This document shows, piece by piece, positions 9,711-19,986 of a stretch of 64,000 bases of DNA. A program made the position numbers and the translations under genes. The number at the start of each line of letters is the position of its first letter. The first letter of the stretch is position 1. A model generated the notes under the pieces. It searched no databases and was not told the origin of the DNA. It worked only from the letters and a program-made list of their open reading frames with translations. Source of the stretch: Beijerinckiaceae bacterium (GTDB lineage: Bacteria; Pseudomonadota; Alphaproteobacteria; Rhizobiales; Beijerinckiaceae); NCBI GenBank assembly GCA_947452005.1, contig CANGBC010000001.1:1-64000 (forward strand). The letters run 5' to 3'.

Positions 9711-10958
9711 TCAGGACCGATAGTCACCATTGATGGCGACATATTCCTTGGTGAGATCGCAGGTCCACACCGTCCAGGATGCTTTGCCCACACCCACATT
9801 GACACGCAGGTCGATCTTTTCGCCCTTCATGTAAGCAGAGACTTTCGCCTCATCGTAAGAGAGATCACGCAGGCCTTTGTTGGCCACGCGGAAATCACCA
9901 AACCAGATAGCGAGCTTGTCGCGATCGGCCTTCTCGCCCGCCTTGCCAACAGCTGCGACCACGCGGCCCCAATTGGCGTCTTCGCCCGCAATGGCGGTTT
10001 TCACCAAAGGTGAATTGGCAATCGACAGACCAATCTTTTTGGCAGCAGCCGCACTGGCCGCGCCCTCAACGCAAATCTCGACAAACTTCCGGCATCCCTC
10101 ACCATCGCGCACAACCTGATGCGCGAGATCGAGCAGCACACCATCAAGTGCCTTTTTGAAAGCCGCGAGACGACGATCTGTAGCGGTCGCAATTTTCGCG
10201 CAGCCGCGCTTGGCAGCCGCGCCGGTGGCAAAGAGCATCAACGTGTCAGAGGTCGATGTATCGCTGTCGACCGTGATCGAATTGAACGAACCCATCACCG
10301 ATTTCGACAACAGCGTCTGCAGCGCGCTGGCTGCAATCGGTGCGTCCGTGAAGACGAAGGACAACATGGTCGCCATATCAGGGGCAATCATGCCGGCACC
10401 CTTGGCCATGCCATTGATCGTCACCGACACACCACCAATCTCACAAGTCGCAGTGGCGACTTTGGGAAATGTATCGGTGGTCATGATGGCGCGTGCAGCC
10501 TCGAGAATGCCTTCCGGCGCAGCCTTTTTCACGAGCTTGTCGAGAGCGCCTTCAAATTTGGTGGCATCCAGCGGCTCGCCGATCACACCGGTCGAGGCGA
10601 GGAAAATCTCATTGGCTGTCGCGCCCGTTGCCTTGGAGGCCAACTGCGCAGTGAGCTTGGTGGAAGCCACGCCATTCTTGCCGGTAAAGGCATTGGCATT
10701 GCCGGAATTGACGACCAGCGCACGCGCCTTGCCGCCCTTCAGTTTCGCGCGGCACCAATCAACGGGTGCCGACGGGCACTTGGACTTGGTGAAGACGCCC
10801 GCCACCTGCGTGCCCTTGTCGAGCAGCGCGAGCATGACATCGGTGCGGCCCTTGTAGCGAATGCCCGCTTCTGCGGTTGAAAAACGCACACCCTCAATCG
10901 GGGGGCACTGGGCATAGGATTTCGGTGCGAGCGGAGACATCGGTGCGGCTTTGGCCAT
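9711..10958 (-). CDS. argJ: bifunctional ornithine acetyltransferase / N-acetylglutamate synthase
   Basis: ArgJ moves the acetyl group from N-acetylornithine to glutamate, allowing the cyclic arginine pathway. The 415-residue precursor is expected to cut itself before a conserved Thr; here the motif [14 protein letters not shown] at 186-199 places that at Thr197. The N-terminal half contains [13 protein letters not shown] (81-93). The C-terminus ends in GDYRS. The start ATG follows a purine-rich stretch; an internal Met at residue 7 is an alternative. It lies downstream of the parvulin gene, separated by a terminator, an order common in Hyphomicrobiales. Confidence 0.95.
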   Translation of the reverse strand: MAKAAPMSPLAPKSYAQCPPIEGVRFSTAEAGIRYKGRTDVMLALLDKGTQVAGVFTKSKCPSAPVDWCRAKLKGGKARALVVNSGNANAFTGKNGVASTKLTAQLASKATGATANEIFLASTGVIGEPLDATKFEGALDKLVKKAAPEGILEAARAIMTTDTFPKVATATCEIGGVSVTINGMAKGAGMIAPDMATMLSFVFTDAPIAASALQTLLSKSVMGSFNSITVDSDTSTSDTLMLFATGAAAKRGCAKIATATDRRLAAFKKALDGVLLDLAHQVVRDGEGCRKFVEICVEGAASAAAAKKIGLSIANSPLVKTAIAGEDANWGRVVAAVGKAGEKADRDKLAIWFGDFRVANKGLRDLSYDEAKVSAYMKGEKIDLRVNVGVGKASWTVWTCDLTKEYVAINGDYRS

Positions 10959-11022
10959 GGTGGTCCTGCTTCCAAGTCCTGAAAAACAAAGTTGGAGCGC
11001 ACCCTAAGCAAAGCTTCATGAC

Positions 11023-11057
11023 AAAAAAACCTCGCTGACGCGCGCCAGCGAGGTTTT
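11023..11057 (-). terminator. rho-independent terminator after the parvulin gene
   Basis: An 8-bp stem, CCTCGCTG (11030-11037) with CAGCGAGG (11046-11053), encloses an 8-base loop. Read on the minus strand it is followed by a run of seven Ts, so it should stop transcription of the parvulin gene before argJ. Confidence 0.85.
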
Positions 11058-11080
11058 CAGGATCTTTTTGTCGAGACGGC

Positions 11081-11908
11081 TTATTTGGCCGGGATGACGG
11101 GCGCGTCTGTCTTTTCGATCTTGGCGCCATCGCGCAGCTTCAGCACGCGGTCGGACTGGGCCTTCTGCACGACATAAGCGCGGACCTGATCCTTGACGGC
11201 GTCAAAGGCCGGAAAAGCCTTGGCGCGTTTGTCCTCAAGCTTGATGACATGCCAACCGAACTGGCTCTTCACCGGCTCCGAGAGCTGGCCCTTGCCCAGT
11301 TTGAAAGCGGCTTCTGAGAATTCCGGCACCATGCGGTCGGCGGTGAACCAGCCCAGATCGCCCCCCTTGGAGCCGGGGTCCTTGGAGACCTCGTCGGCAA
11401 CCTTGGCAAAATCTTCACCCGCCTTCAGGCGCTTCAGCGCAGCTTTGGCCTCATCTTCGGTGGCCAAGAGAATATGACGGGCGCGAACTTCGGTGTCGGC
11501 CTTTTGCTGGCCAGCCACTTCGTCATAGGCCTTCTTCAATTCGGCATCAGTCGAGGCCGACTCGGCGATCTTGCCGAAAAAGGCATCCATCAGGGCCTTG
11601 TCGCGCTGATAGGCCATGCGACGGGCAAATTCGGCGCCCTCGCCCATTTTATCGGTCTCGGCCTGACGCGCCGCAATCTTCAAATCAATAAGGTATTCAA
11701 GGACATAAGCTTCCTGCTCGAGGGGCGGCACCTGCGCCAGAGAGGCCCCCATGTCGTCCATGGCGATCTTCACATCATCATCGGTGATCTCGGTGCCATT
11801 GACCTTGGCCAGAACCTTGGCCTGAGCCATGGGCGAGGCCAGCAGGCATGTGGCCAGCAGGCCGGAAAACAGGGCTGCGCCAAAAGCGCCGCGCGGAAAC
11901 ACGCTCAT
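11081..11908 (-). CDS. periplasmic peptidylprolyl isomerase, parvulin (PpiC/SurA-like)
   Basis: The 275-residue product has a signal peptide (MSVFPRGAFGAALF through MAQA, about residues 1-28). A SurA-like N-terminal helical region is followed by a parvulin domain from VRARHILLATEDEA to FGWHVIKLEDKR, about residues 140-235. It would fold exported proteins by proline isomerisation. The ATG at 11908 has GGAG nine bases upstream and gives a proper signal peptide; the longer open frame to 12010 does not. The gene is divergent from secA, which fits a role in protein export. Confidence 0.9.
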   Translation of the reverse strand: MSVFPRGAFGAALFSGLLATCLLASPMAQAKVLAKVNGTEITDDDVKIAMDDMGASLAQVPPLEQEAYVLEYLIDLKIAARQAETDKMGEGAEFARRMAYQRDKALMDAFFGKIAESASTDAELKKAYDEVAGQQKADTEVRARHILLATEDEAKAALKRLKAGEDFAKVADEVSKDPGSKGGDLGWFTADRMVPEFSEAAFKLGKGQLSEPVKSQFGWHVIKLEDKRAKAFPAFDAVKDQVRAYVVQKAQSDRVLKLRDGAKIEKTDAPVIPAK

Positions 11909-12036
11909 CGGGTCACTCTCCGTCAGCGGGCCATCCCGCGAGTCGGGCGGTAAATTGGTCGAAACGGGCAAGCGAGGCAAGGCCAAAGCGACTTTGGCCC
12001 GCCGCGACACAATGGTCCCGCACAGGGTGCGTTACA

Positions 12037-12065
12037 TTGACAAGGCAGGGGGTCGATCTTATCTC
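12037..12065 (+). promoter_or_regulatory. candidate sigma70 promoter of secA
   Basis: A perfect TTGACA at 12037-12042 is separated by 17 bases from TATCTC at 12060-12065, about 150 bases upstream of the secA ATG. This lies in the 306-base gap between the divergent parvulin and secA genes. The -10 match is only partial. I see nothing else definite in that gap. Confidence 0.45.
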
Positions 12066-12214
12066 TCGGCCCAGTCATTTCCCGCCTTTTCGCCTGATGG
12101 AAGCCGGCCTTGTTGGCCCGGAAATTCAGGCGGTTTGGCTTGTCTGCGCCCATCAGGGTCCAGGCAGGGGAGCGGCACGGGAGATTTCCCGCGCCCGCGC
12201 AGAAAGGTCCATGA

Positions 12215-14968
12215 ATGTTCGGTGCTCTTGCGAAGAAGATTTTCGGCTCGGCCAACGACCGCCGGCTCAAGACCTACGCACCGAAGGTTCTGGCCATTGC
12301 GGCCCTTGAAGCCGACATCCAGAAACTCTCGGACGACGAGTTGCGCGCCCGCACGCAAGCCTTCCGGGCTGAACTGGCTGAAGGCAAGACACTTGATGAT
12401 CTTCTGATCCCAGCTTTTGCCACCGTGCGCGAGGCCGCCCGCCGCGTGCTCGGCCAGCGCCATTTCGATGTGCAGATGCTGGGCGGCATGGTGCTGCATG
12501 AAGGCGCCATTGCCGAAATGCGCACGGGTGAAGGCAAGACGCTTGTTGCCACACTCGCCACTTATCTCAATGCCCTCGCTGGCAATGGTGTGCATGTCGT
12601 CACGGTGAACGACTATCTGGCGCGCCGCGACGCTGAATGGATGGGCCGCGTTTACAAGTTTCTCGGCCTGAGCGTCGGCATCATCGTGCATGGTCTCGAT
12701 GATGAGCAGCGCCGCGAGGCCTATGCCAGCGACATCACCTACGGCACCAACAATGAATTTGGCTTCGACTATCTGCGCGACAATATGAAATATGAGCTCG
12801 CGCAAATGGTCCAGCGCGGGCATGCGTTTGCGATTGTCGACGAAGTGGATTCGATCCTCGTCGATGAAGCGCGCACGCCACTCATCATCTCTGGCCCATC
12901 CGACGACAAGTCAGAGTTGTACAATTCCATCGACAAAGTGATCCCGCATCTCATCGCCGAAGATTTCGAGCTTGATGAAAAGCAGCGCACGGTCAATCTG
13001 ACTGAGGCTGGCAATGAACATATTGAAGAGCTGCTGCGTGAAGCGGGCCTGTTGCAGGAAGGCTCTCTCTATGAAGCCGCCAATGTGACCATCGTCCATC
13101 ATGTGCAGCAGGGCCTGAAAGCCCACAAACTGTTCCAGCGCGACAAGGATTATATTGTCCGCAACAATGAAGTCGTCATCATCGACGAATTCACGGGCCG
13201 CATGATGCCGGGTCGGCGCTATTCGGAAGGTCTGCATCAGGCTTTGGAAGCCAAGGAATCTGTGCAGGTTCAGCCAGAAAATGTGACGCTCGCCTCTATC
13301 ACCTTCCAGAATTATTTCCGTCTCTACAAGAAGCTTGCGGGCATGACCGGCACGGCTTCAACCGAGGCTGATGAATTTGCTGAAATCTACAATCTCGATG
13401 TCGTCGAAATCCCGACCAACCGTCCGGTGCAGCGTCTCGATGAAGATGATGAAGTCTACCGCACAGGCGCTGAAAAGCTGAAGGCCATTGTGCGCGAGAT
13501 TGAAGCGGCCAGCCAGAAGATGCAGCCCATGCTGGTGGGCACAACCTCGATTGAAAAATCCGAGCAGCTCGCCGACTTCCTGATCTCGCAGGGCTACAAG
13601 CAGATCGACTTCTCGCAACCTGCCGCTTTGCAAAAGCTCTATGTCGGCGCACGCTCCGGCAAACCATCAAAACTCTTTGCCGTGCTCAATGCCCGCTTCC
13701 ACGAACAGGAAGCCTATATTGTGGCAGAAGCTGGCGTGCCCGGCGCGATTACGGTTGCCACCAATATGGCGGGTCGCGGCACGGACATTCAGCTTGGCGG
13801 CAATGTCGAAATGCGCGTGACGCAGGAATGCACCGGCCTTGAAGGCGATGCACGCGCGGCCAAAGAAGCCGAGATCCGCACTGAAATCGCCAAATTCCGC
13901 GAGATGGCGCTGGCGGCAGGTGGTCTCTACATCATCGGCACCGAGCGCCATGAGAGCCGCCGCATCGACAATCAGCTGCGCGGGCGCGGTGGTCGCCAAG
14001 GCGATCCGGGCCGCTCGAAATTCTTCCTGTCGCTGCAAGATGATCTGATGCGCATTTTTGGCTCGGATCGAATGGATTCGATGCTGGTGAAGCTTGGCCT
14101 CAAGGAAGACGAGGCGATTGTTCATCCCTGGATCAACAAGGCGCTTGAAAAGGCGCAGCAGAAGGTTGAGGCGCGCAATTTCGACACGCGCAAAAACATT
14201 CTGAAATACGACAATGTCATGAACGACCAGCGCAAGGTCGTGTTCGAACAGCGCCGCGAAATGATGGCGCAGGATTCGCTCGAAGAAACCATCGGCAATA
14301 TGCGCGCCAATGCGATCGACGATCTTGTCGCGCGTCATATGCCAGCCGATTCCTATCCCGAGACATGGGCGGTGGCAGAGCTCGCCGAAGATATTCGCCA
14401 GCTGCTCAACCTTGAACTGCCCGTGGCTGATTGGGCCAAGGAAGAAGGCATTGGCTCAGAAGAAATGACCGAGCGCCTGCACAAGGCGGCAGACGAGGCT
14501 TATGCAGCCCGCATCGAGCGCAACACGGCCGACGTGATGCGCTATGTCGAAAAGCAGATCTGCCTGCAGGTTCTGGATCATTTCTGGCGCGAGCATCTCG
14601 TGCAGTTGGATCACCTGCGCCAAGTGATCGGCTGGCGCGGCTATGCGCAGCGCGATCCGCTGAATGAATACAAGTCAGAAGCCTTTGAACTGTTCAACGC
14701 ATTGATCAACCGCTGGCACGAGATGACAACGCAGCAATTGATGCGCGTTGAAGTGTCATTTGATCAGCCTGCCCCCACGCCCGAAGAGCAAGCTTCCATT
14801 GACGCGGTGAATGCACAAATTGTATCAGGCGCCCTGACAGCACCTGAGGAGCCCATCCCGGCACGCGATGCCAGTGATCCCACCAGCTGGGGCCGCGTCA
14901 GCCGCAACGAGCCTTGCCCCTGCGGCTCGGGCAAGAAATACAAACATTGCCACGGCGTGCTGGCGTAA
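12215..14968 (+). CDS. secA: preprotein translocase ATPase SecA
   Basis: SecA is the motor that drives unfolded preproteins through SecYEG. The 917-residue product is of family length. The Walker A motif GEGKT is at 105-109 and the DEVD Walker B box at 209-212. The nucleotide-binding fold 2 and the helical scaffold ([17 protein letters not shown]) follow. The C-terminal zinc motif [14 protein letters not shown] is the SecB-binding tail. AAAGG precedes the ATG. The gene ends four bases before the convergent methyltransferase. Confidence 0.97.
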   Translation: MFGALAKKIFGSANDRRLKTYAPKVLAIAALEADIQKLSDDELRARTQAFRAELAEGKTLDDLLIPAFATVREAARRVLGQRHFDVQMLGGMVLHEGAIAEMRTGEGKTLVATLATYLNALAGNGVHVVTVNDYLARRDAEWMGRVYKFLGLSVGIIVHGLDDEQRREAYASDITYGTNNEFGFDYLRDNMKYELAQMVQRGHAFAIVDEVDSILVDEARTPLIISGPSDDKSELYNSIDKVIPHLIAEDFELDEKQRTVNLTEAGNEHIEELLREAGLLQEGSLYEAANVTIVHHVQQGLKAHKLFQRDKDYIVRNNEVVIIDEFTGRMMPGRRYSEGLHQALEAKESVQVQPENVTLASITFQNYFRLYKKLAGMTGTASTEADEFAEIYNLDVVEIPTNRPVQRLDEDDEVYRTGAEKLKAIVREIEAASQKMQPMLVGTTSIEKSEQLADFLISQGYKQIDFSQPAALQKLYVGARSGKPSKLFAVLNARFHEQEAYIVAEAGVPGAITVATNMAGRGTDIQLGGNVEMRVTQECTGLEGDARAAKEAEIRTEIAKFREMALAAGGLYIIGTERHESRRIDNQLRGRGGRQGDPGRSKFFLSLQDDLMRIFGSDRMDSMLVKLGLKEDEAIVHPWINKALEKAQQKVEARNFDTRKNILKYDNVMNDQRKVVFEQRREMMAQDSLEETIGNMRANAIDDLVARHMPADSYPETWAVAELAEDIRQLLNLELPVADWAKEEGIGSEEMTERLHKAADEAYAARIERNTADVMRYVEKQICLQVLDHFWREHLVQLDHLRQVIGWRGYAQRDPLNEYKSEAFELFNALINRWHEMTTQQLMRVEVSFDQPAPTPEEQASIDAVNAQIVSGALTAPEEPIPARDASDPTSWGRVSRNEPCPCGSGKKYKHCHGVLA

Positions 14969-14972
14969 GGCC

Positions 14973-15602
14973 TCACAGCTTCTCAATATAAATTTGTCGC
15001 TGTGGGGCAGGCAAAACACGCAACTGCCGAAAGTGCAGATTGACGAAAGCATCAATGGCGGGTTTGGGCATGCGCAGCAGGTCCATCCCGCCAGGCAGAT
15101 TTTCAGCCCAGAGATAATCATCAAACGCCATAATGCCGCCCGCACGCAGCAGGCGAAACGCCAGCACCGCATCCGCCAGAACATCGGGTGCCTGATGCGA
15201 GCCATCAATATAGATGAAATCGAAATAGGCCTCATAGCCCTGCACAAAAAGCTGGGCGAGCGCGAGATCTGATCGGCTTTTGTGAATGTGCAGATCGATG
15301 CTGTGCTCGACCGATTGGCAGGCTGCTTTTGTGTTTTTCTGAAAGCGTTGTTCGACGAGGGGCATGCTTGCCCCGTCATGTTCAATGCCGCCTTGCCAGG
15401 TGTCGATACAATGCAGCTCACAAGCCTGCCGCGCACCTTGCGTCTCGATCAGGAAACACGTGCTCTGCCCCTCATAGGAGCCCACTTCCAACATTTTGAC
15501 GGGCCGCAATTGAGCCAGAATCTGGGACCAGACAGGCTTGGCAAAGGCAAACCAAGTGTTCGAAAATTCATAGGGCGGCGACGCGCTGTCAGCGAGAGAC
15601 AT
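14973..15602 (-). CDS. class I SAM-dependent methyltransferase
   Basis: The 209-residue product carries the glycine motif I of Rossmann methyltransferases, MLEVGSYEGQST (37-48), an acidic motif CIDTWQGG (about 65-72), and FIYIDGSHQAPDVLAD, typical of the Methyltransf_24 (CmcI/MdmC-like) group. The substrate is unknown. It has no partner gene: secA converges on it from the left and a secreted-protein gene diverges from it on the right. Confidence 0.75.
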   Translation of the reverse strand: MSLADSASPPYEFSNTWFAFAKPVWSQILAQLRPVKMLEVGSYEGQSTCFLIETQGARQACELHCIDTWQGGIEHDGASMPLVEQRFQKNTKAACQSVEHSIDLHIHKSRSDLALAQLFVQGYEAYFDFIYIDGSHQAPDVLADAVLAFRLLRAGGIMAFDDYLWAENLPGGMDLLRMPKPAIDAFVNLHFRQLRVLPAPQRQIYIEKL

Positions 15603-15795
15603 TTAAAAACCCGGACTTGAAAAAGGCATGATGAAAGAGGGAAACGATAACCGGAACGGGCCGCGCCTCCAAGCAGACCCAGCGTCAGCTCGGGCCAAAA
15701 TGAACGCCCGCTGAACGGCCAAGCCACACTCTGTTCAGAATCATACAGCTAATATCTAATCAACAACCCGGGAGACCGGCCCTGAGGAGACAGAC

Positions 15796-16140
15796 ATGAC
15801 CACGATCCGCAAAGCCCTGACTGGAACGATTGCCGCTCTGGCACTGGGTGCGACAGTGCTGGCCACCGCGACCCCCGCTGATGCGGGATGGCGCAGCCAG
15901 CGCCACAATGGTGGCGGACGCGGTGGCAATGGCGGCGCGATTGCGGCTGGCATTATCGGTGCTCTGGCGCTGGGCGCTTTGGCCGCTGGTGCCACACGCT
16001 CGCAGGCTCGCCCCTATTACTCACCCAGCCCCGCCTATGCGCCCGCCTATAGCGCGGATGAGTGCTACGACGTGGAAAAGCGCGTCTACAATCGCTGGGG
16101 ACAGTTCTTGGGCTATCGCATGGTGACCGTGTGCCAGTGA
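15796..16140 (+). CDS. small secreted Gly/Ala-rich protein
   Basis: I do not recognise a named family. The 114-residue product has a clear signal peptide (residues 1-30, ending in PADA), a Gly/Arg-rich segment (GGGRGGNGG), a hydrophobic Gly/Ala helix (about residues 54-72) and a conserved-looking C-terminus with two Cys (SADECYDVEKRV and MVTVCQ). Such short proteins are common in Hyphomicrobiales envelopes. CTGAGGAG lies about nine bases before the ATG. The two cysteines could form a disulphide in the periplasm. Confidence 0.8.
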   Translation: MTTIRKALTGTIAALALGATVLATATPADAGWRSQRHNGGGRGGNGGAIAAGIIGALALGALAAGATRSQARPYYSPSPAYAPAYSADECYDVEKRVYNRWGQFLGYRMVTVCQ

Positions 16141-16170
16141 GCTTCCACTTCGCCTGACTGCAAAGAAAAA

Positions 16171-16202
16171 CCCCTCTGGGCTGACCCAGAGGGGTTTTTT
16201 TA
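16171..16202. terminator. bidirectional rho-independent terminator
   Basis: A perfect 10-bp stem, CCCCTCTGGG (16171-16180) and CCCAGAGGGG (16185-16194), closes a 4-base loop. It is flanked by A5 on the left and T7 on the right, so it can serve both the secreted-protein gene and the convergent L,D-transpeptidase gene. Confidence 0.93.
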
Positions 16203-16218
16203 TTCAGAGCGTTGCCGC

Positions 16219-17589
16219 TCAATTACGCGCGGTCAAACCATTGCCGAGGATCGGTGCTGCGCCTGCGGCCATACGCACGCCGGAGACCGGCACATGCGAG
16301 GCCTGCGGCTTGCCATCGAGCAATGCACGCGGGCGGGGCACGGGCAGTGGCATGGGTTCGGCAATGGCGGATGCCGTGCCTTCAGCCTTCGTCTCGCCGA
16401 AGATCGAGAAGCCCAGCCATTTCTGCATCGAACCCGACTCGTTCGATGCCGATTCAACCGGCTTTGCCGGTTGCGGCAAGGATTTCGGCGCTTGGGTCAC
16501 AGCGACAACAGGTGCGGGTGCGGACACAGGCGCTTCCGCTTTGGCCATCAATGTTGTGAGCGGGCGACCCTGCGCATCGAGCGGGATTTCGCGCGGCGCT
16601 TCAGCGAGGGCTTCGGGGCGGCTGACTTCCATCACATGAGCCATGGCCGGATGTTGGCCGCCGTCATTATAGACGAGCTTGATGGGTGTGACGCCGCGAT
16701 TGACGAGCTCGGCCACTTTCTGATCATCGGCCTGACGCTTTTGCGCAACCAGCGCATCGACATTCGGATCGGTAGCAAGTGGCGGGCACGCGGCATTCAC
16801 ATCCAGCCGCTGACCATTGGCCGCGTTGGCATCAAACACATAGCGACGACCACAGAAATTCACCTGCGGTTCGCGCTTGGTGACATCAAACCGATCCATG
16901 CCTTCTTTCAGCTGACGCCAGAAAGCCATGTTGGGATCAAGACGATGCTTGGCCAGATTGTCAGGCGTCATGCGGAAGGGCATGGATTGCATTTGAATGG
17001 CGCGTTGGCCGCCCGCAAAGGCTTCACGCGCAATCGCGTAAATTTCTTCGATCTGCTCGTCCGTCATCGAGAAGCAACCGGCTGACGAGCAGGCGCCATG
17101 CACCATAATGCTGCCACCGGTAAAACCTTGCGCGCGATCGAGCGTGTTGGGATAGCCGACGTTAAACGACAGATAATAGGCGGAGTTGGGATTCATCTGG
17201 CCCGGCGAGATTGTATAAAAACCTTCCGGCACCTGACGATCGCCTTCGCGGCGTTTGGGGCCAAGCTGGCCTGACCAGCGGCACATCGGGAATGTTTTGA
17301 TATAGGCGTATTCGCCGTTGGCCTTCATCTTCCAGACTTCGAGCTCCGCTTCCTTCTTGTAGGCGCGGATCAAGACGGGGGCGTTTTTCGTCGTGCCGTT
17401 CTTTTCCATCAAGGCGAGCGTGTCGGATGGAATGGGACGATAGGCTTTGGCGCCTGTGCGTGTTTCCTGACAGGCTGCAAGCAGACCGGCCGCCAAGGCA
17501 ATGGCAGCAATGCGCGACGCAGGACGCGCGAAAGAACGAAGCTTCTGGCTGGACTTCAACATCGGGACCGCCTTGAAGAGACGCGACAA
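16219..17589 (-). CDS. L,D-transpeptidase (YkuD) family lipoprotein
   Basis: The 456-residue product has a lipoprotein signal with lipobox LLAAC (Cys40). A YkuD catalytic domain follows, with the active-site motif HGACSSAGCFSM at 164-175 (His164, Cys172). Such enzymes make 3-3 crosslinks in peptidoglycan or attach proteins to it. The last 150 residues are rich in Pro and Ala and look disordered, which could span the periplasm. The start may instead be the Met at 17562 (MLKSSQK), which gives a more compact signal. The gene stands alone between terminators. Confidence 0.85.
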   Translation of the reverse strand: MSRLFKAVPMLKSSQKLRSFARPASRIAAIALAAGLLAACQETRTGAKAYRPIPSDTLALMEKNGTTKNAPVLIRAYKKEAELEVWKMKANGEYAYIKTFPMCRWSGQLGPKRREGDRQVPEGFYTISPGQMNPNSAYYLSFNVGYPNTLDRAQGFTGGSIMVHGACSSAGCFSMTDEQIEEIYAIAREAFAGGQRAIQMQSMPFRMTPDNLAKHRLDPNMAFWRQLKEGMDRFDVTKREPQVNFCGRRYVFDANAANGQRLDVNAACPPLATDPNVDALVAQKRQADDQKVAELVNRGVTPIKLVYNDGGQHPAMAHVMEVSRPEALAEAPREIPLDAQGRPLTTLMAKAEAPVSAPAPVVAVTQAPKSLPQPAKPVESASNESGSMQKWLGFSIFGETKAEGTASAIAEPMPLPVPRPRALLDGKPQASHVPVSGVRMAAGAAPILGNGLTARN

Positions 17590-17697
17590 TTAAGCCTGCA
17601 ACAGCAGACCTTCCCCAAGCCTTACACGTGGTACGTTACGCCTTGGTTACCATATTGGAAAGATGGGAATTGCAGAGCCATTCCGCAAGCCGCACCG

Positions 17698-18648
17698 TCA
17701 GAGCTTGCGGCCCATGGCCAGAAATTTCTCGGCCCGCGCCTGACGAATGGCATCCGGACTCATGCCCTTGAAATCGCCCAAGGCTTTTTCAATCGCATCG
17801 CCCGCCGCCTTGATCATGGCCGCCGGGTTGCGATGTGCGCCACCTGCGGGTTCAGCGATGATCCCGTCGATAATGCCAAACTTGAGCAGATCCTGCGCGG
17901 TGATCTTCATATTGGTGGCCGCATCCTGACGCCGACCTGAGTCGCGCCACAGGATCGAGGCCGAGGCCTCGGGCGAGGCCACTGTATAAATGGAATGTTC
18001 GAGCATCAGCACGCGGTTGGCGGTCGCAATCGCCACCGCGCCGCCCGAGCCGCCTTCACCCACGATCACGGCCACATTGGGCACGCCCAGATCAAGGCAG
18101 GCTTCGGTGGAGCGCGCAATGGCTTCCGCCTGGCCGCGCTCTTCCGCATCAATACCGGGAAAGGCACCCGCCGTATCGACCAGCGAAATGACGGGCAGGC
18201 CGAAACGATCGGCCATTTCCATCAGGCGCACGGCTTTGCGATAGCCTTCGGGGCGCGTCATGCCGAAATTATGGCGCAGGCGGCTTTCGGTATCGAAGCC
18301 TTTTTCCTGTCCCATGACGCAGACAGAGCGCCCACGGAAACGGCCAAAGCCCGCAACCAGTGCTTCGTCTTCGCCAAACTTGCGGTCGCCCGCGAGCGGC
18401 GTGAATTCTTCGATCATCTGGGAGATGTAATCGGCGAAATGCGGGCGGTTCTGATGGCGGGCGACTTGCGTCTTCTGCCAAGGCGTCAGGCTCGCATAGA
18501 GGTCAACCAGCGCTTTGCCGGCGCGCGCTTCGAGCTTCTTCAGCTCTTCGCCAATGGCGCCCGACGCGTCCGTGTTCAGGCCGCGAAGCTCGTCAATCTT
18601 GGCCTCGAGTTCAGCCACTGGTTTTTCAAAATCGAGGTAAGACCGCAT
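17698..18648 (-). CDS. accA: acetyl-CoA carboxylase carboxyltransferase subunit alpha
   Basis: AccA with AccD transfers the carboxyl group from biotin to acetyl-CoA, giving malonyl-CoA for fatty acid synthesis. The 316-residue product begins MRSYLDFEKPVAELEAKI, the normal family start, and contains RPHFADYI, GRFRGRSVCVMGQEKG and SLVDTAGAFPG plus the glycine-rich GEGGSGGAVAI. A start two codons earlier (18654) is possible; the frame is open to 18927, but that would overlap xerD. In this lineage accA typically follows xerD, as here. Confidence 0.96.
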   Translation of the reverse strand: MRSYLDFEKPVAELEAKIDELRGLNTDASGAIGEELKKLEARAGKALVDLYASLTPWQKTQVARHQNRPHFADYISQMIEEFTPLAGDRKFGEDEALVAGFGRFRGRSVCVMGQEKGFDTESRLRHNFGMTRPEGYRKAVRLMEMADRFGLPVISLVDTAGAFPGIDAEERGQAEAIARSTEACLDLGVPNVAVIVGEGGSGGAVAIATANRVLMLEHSIYTVASPEASASILWRDSGRRQDAATNMKITAQDLLKFGIIDGIIAEPAGGAHRNPAAMIKAAGDAIEKALGDFKGMSPDAIRQARAEKFLAMGRKL

Positions 18649-18754
18649 GCTCATCGCGTTGGCTGGGCCGCAGGGGCCTGGAACCGGCTCAAAGGTCGCC
18701 GGAGGTCGGCGGAACCTGTCCATTTCAGGGGTCGAAGTCAAGCAAAACAGGGAC

Positions 18755-19708
18755 TCAGCGGCGCGACAGGGGGTGCAGATCGCGCACCATGGCCCGTGTC
18801 CGCTCATCCAGAACATGGGTGTAAATCTGGGTGGTGGAGACATCCGCATGGCCGAGCAGCTCCTGCACCACGCGCAAATCCGCCCCATTCTGCAAGAGAT
18901 GGCTGGCAAAGGCATGGCGCAGCACATGCGGGCTGACCAGATCCGCCCGCAGGCCCGCCGCCCCGGCGAGCGCTTTCAGCTCGCGGGCAAAGACCTGACG
19001 GGGCAGATGCCCGCTCTCGCTGTCGGCGGGAAACAGCCAAGGCGTATTGGACAGACCCGGCCGAAGCTCGCCCAAAAGTGTGAGCCAGACCCCCATGGCA
19101 GCGCGGGCGGGCTCTGACAAAGGCACAAGGCGCTCGCGTCCGCCCTTGCCCTTGATGGTGAGCAGCGGCTCCTTGGTCCGTGCAGCGCTGCGCGGCAGGC
19201 TGACCAGCTCAGAGACGCGCAGGCCCGTGGCATAGAGAATCTCCAGCAGGCAGGTCAGGCGTGCCGCCTGCAGGCGCTGGGAAGCCGGGCGCTTGGCATC
19301 CTCAATCCCCTCGCGGGCCACTGTCAGCAATTTGTCGACATCGGCCATGGACAGCACTTTGGGCAGAGGCCTGCCCCGGCGTGGGCCATCGATCACAGCC
19401 CCCGGATCTTCGGGACGGTGCCCCTCGACATAGAGAAAGCGGTGAAACTGGCGCACACAGGACAGTCGACGGGCGGTCGAGGTCGCTGCAAAGCCACGGG
19501 CTGAGAGATCATCAAGCCAGGCCCGGATCGAGGCGGTCGTGGCAGACATCGGCGCTTCGCTTCGGGAGTCCAGAAAGTCGCAATAATCGGCAAGATCGCG
19601 CTCATAGGCGGCCAAAGTATTGCGGGCGGCACCGCGCTCAGCTGCAATCATATCGAGGAACAGCCGACCCAATGGATCGCTGAGAACAATAAAATCCGGC
19701 TCCCTCAC
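18755..19708 (-). CDS. xerD: site-specific tyrosine recombinase XerD
   Basis: XerD with XerC resolves chromosome dimers at dif near the division septum. The 317-residue product has an N-terminal core-binding domain and the complete catalytic set: R164 in TGLRVSEL, a Lys in KGKGGRERL (186 or 188), H261 and R264 in HVLRHAFASH, H287 in LGHADV and nucleophile Y296 in TTQIYTHV. The start is GTG at 19708, overlapping the stop codon of the upstream 47-codon gene (GTGA). accA lies downstream. Confidence 0.94.
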   Translation of the reverse strand: MREPDFIVLSDPLGRLFLDMIAAERGAARNTLAAYERDLADYCDFLDSRSEAPMSATTASIRAWLDDLSARGFAATSTARRLSCVRQFHRFLYVEGHRPEDPGAVIDGPRRGRPLPKVLSMADVDKLLTVAREGIEDAKRPASQRLQAARLTCLLEILYATGLRVSELVSLPRSAARTKEPLLTIKGKGGRERLVPLSEPARAAMGVWLTLLGELRPGLSNTPWLFPADSESGHLPRQVFARELKALAGAAGLRADLVSPHVLRHAFASHLLQNGADLRVVQELLGHADVSTTQIYTHVLDERTRAMVRDLHPLSRR

Positions 19709-19848
19709 GGCTTCAGCCTGTTGGCGGGTACGGTTTGTGTCATCTCACGCTCCTGCGGTTCCACAAAAGTGACCAGCGCCACCATGGCGGCCAGAACGAG
19801 GCCGCCCAAGACGGCAAGAATGACGAGGAACCTGAAAAGAGATGGCAC
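19705..19848 (-). CDS. 47-residue single-span membrane protein, conserved beside xerD
   Basis: This gene is easy to miss because it starts with GTG and is only 47 codons long. Reading the minus strand from 19848 gives one strongly hydrophobic segment (about residues 8-27, FRFLVILAVL through ALVTF) followed by the polar tail VEPQEREMTQTVPANRLKP. GGAG lies nine bases before the GTG. Its TGA overlaps the GTG start of xerD by four bases, so the two are coupled. From memory, short proteins ending in a FVEP-x2-REMT-x2-VP motif occur at this position in other Hyphomicrobiales. The function is unknown. Confidence 0.75.
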   Translation of the reverse strand: MPSLFRFLVILAVLGGLVLAAMVALVTFVEPQEREMTQTVPANRLKP

Positions 19849-19986
19849 GCGAGCAGCTCCGGGCTTGACCAATCATCCTCCCGCCTGCCTTCGCAAATCA
19901 AGCCAAGCCTAAAGGGGAACGCCCTTTCGGTCTGATCCTGGCGCAGGAGAGCTTAAATTGGCGTTCACGCCATGCTAGGAGAGGGC

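Noticed and set aside
18649-18927. N-terminal extension of AccA
   Set aside because: It would overlap the 3' end of xerD in another frame; family members start at MRSYLDFEKP.
19721-19912. 63-residue plus-strand frame near 19.8 kb
   Set aside because: The minus strand carries the better-supported 47-codon membrane gene in the same place; the plus frame shows no domain or ribosome site.
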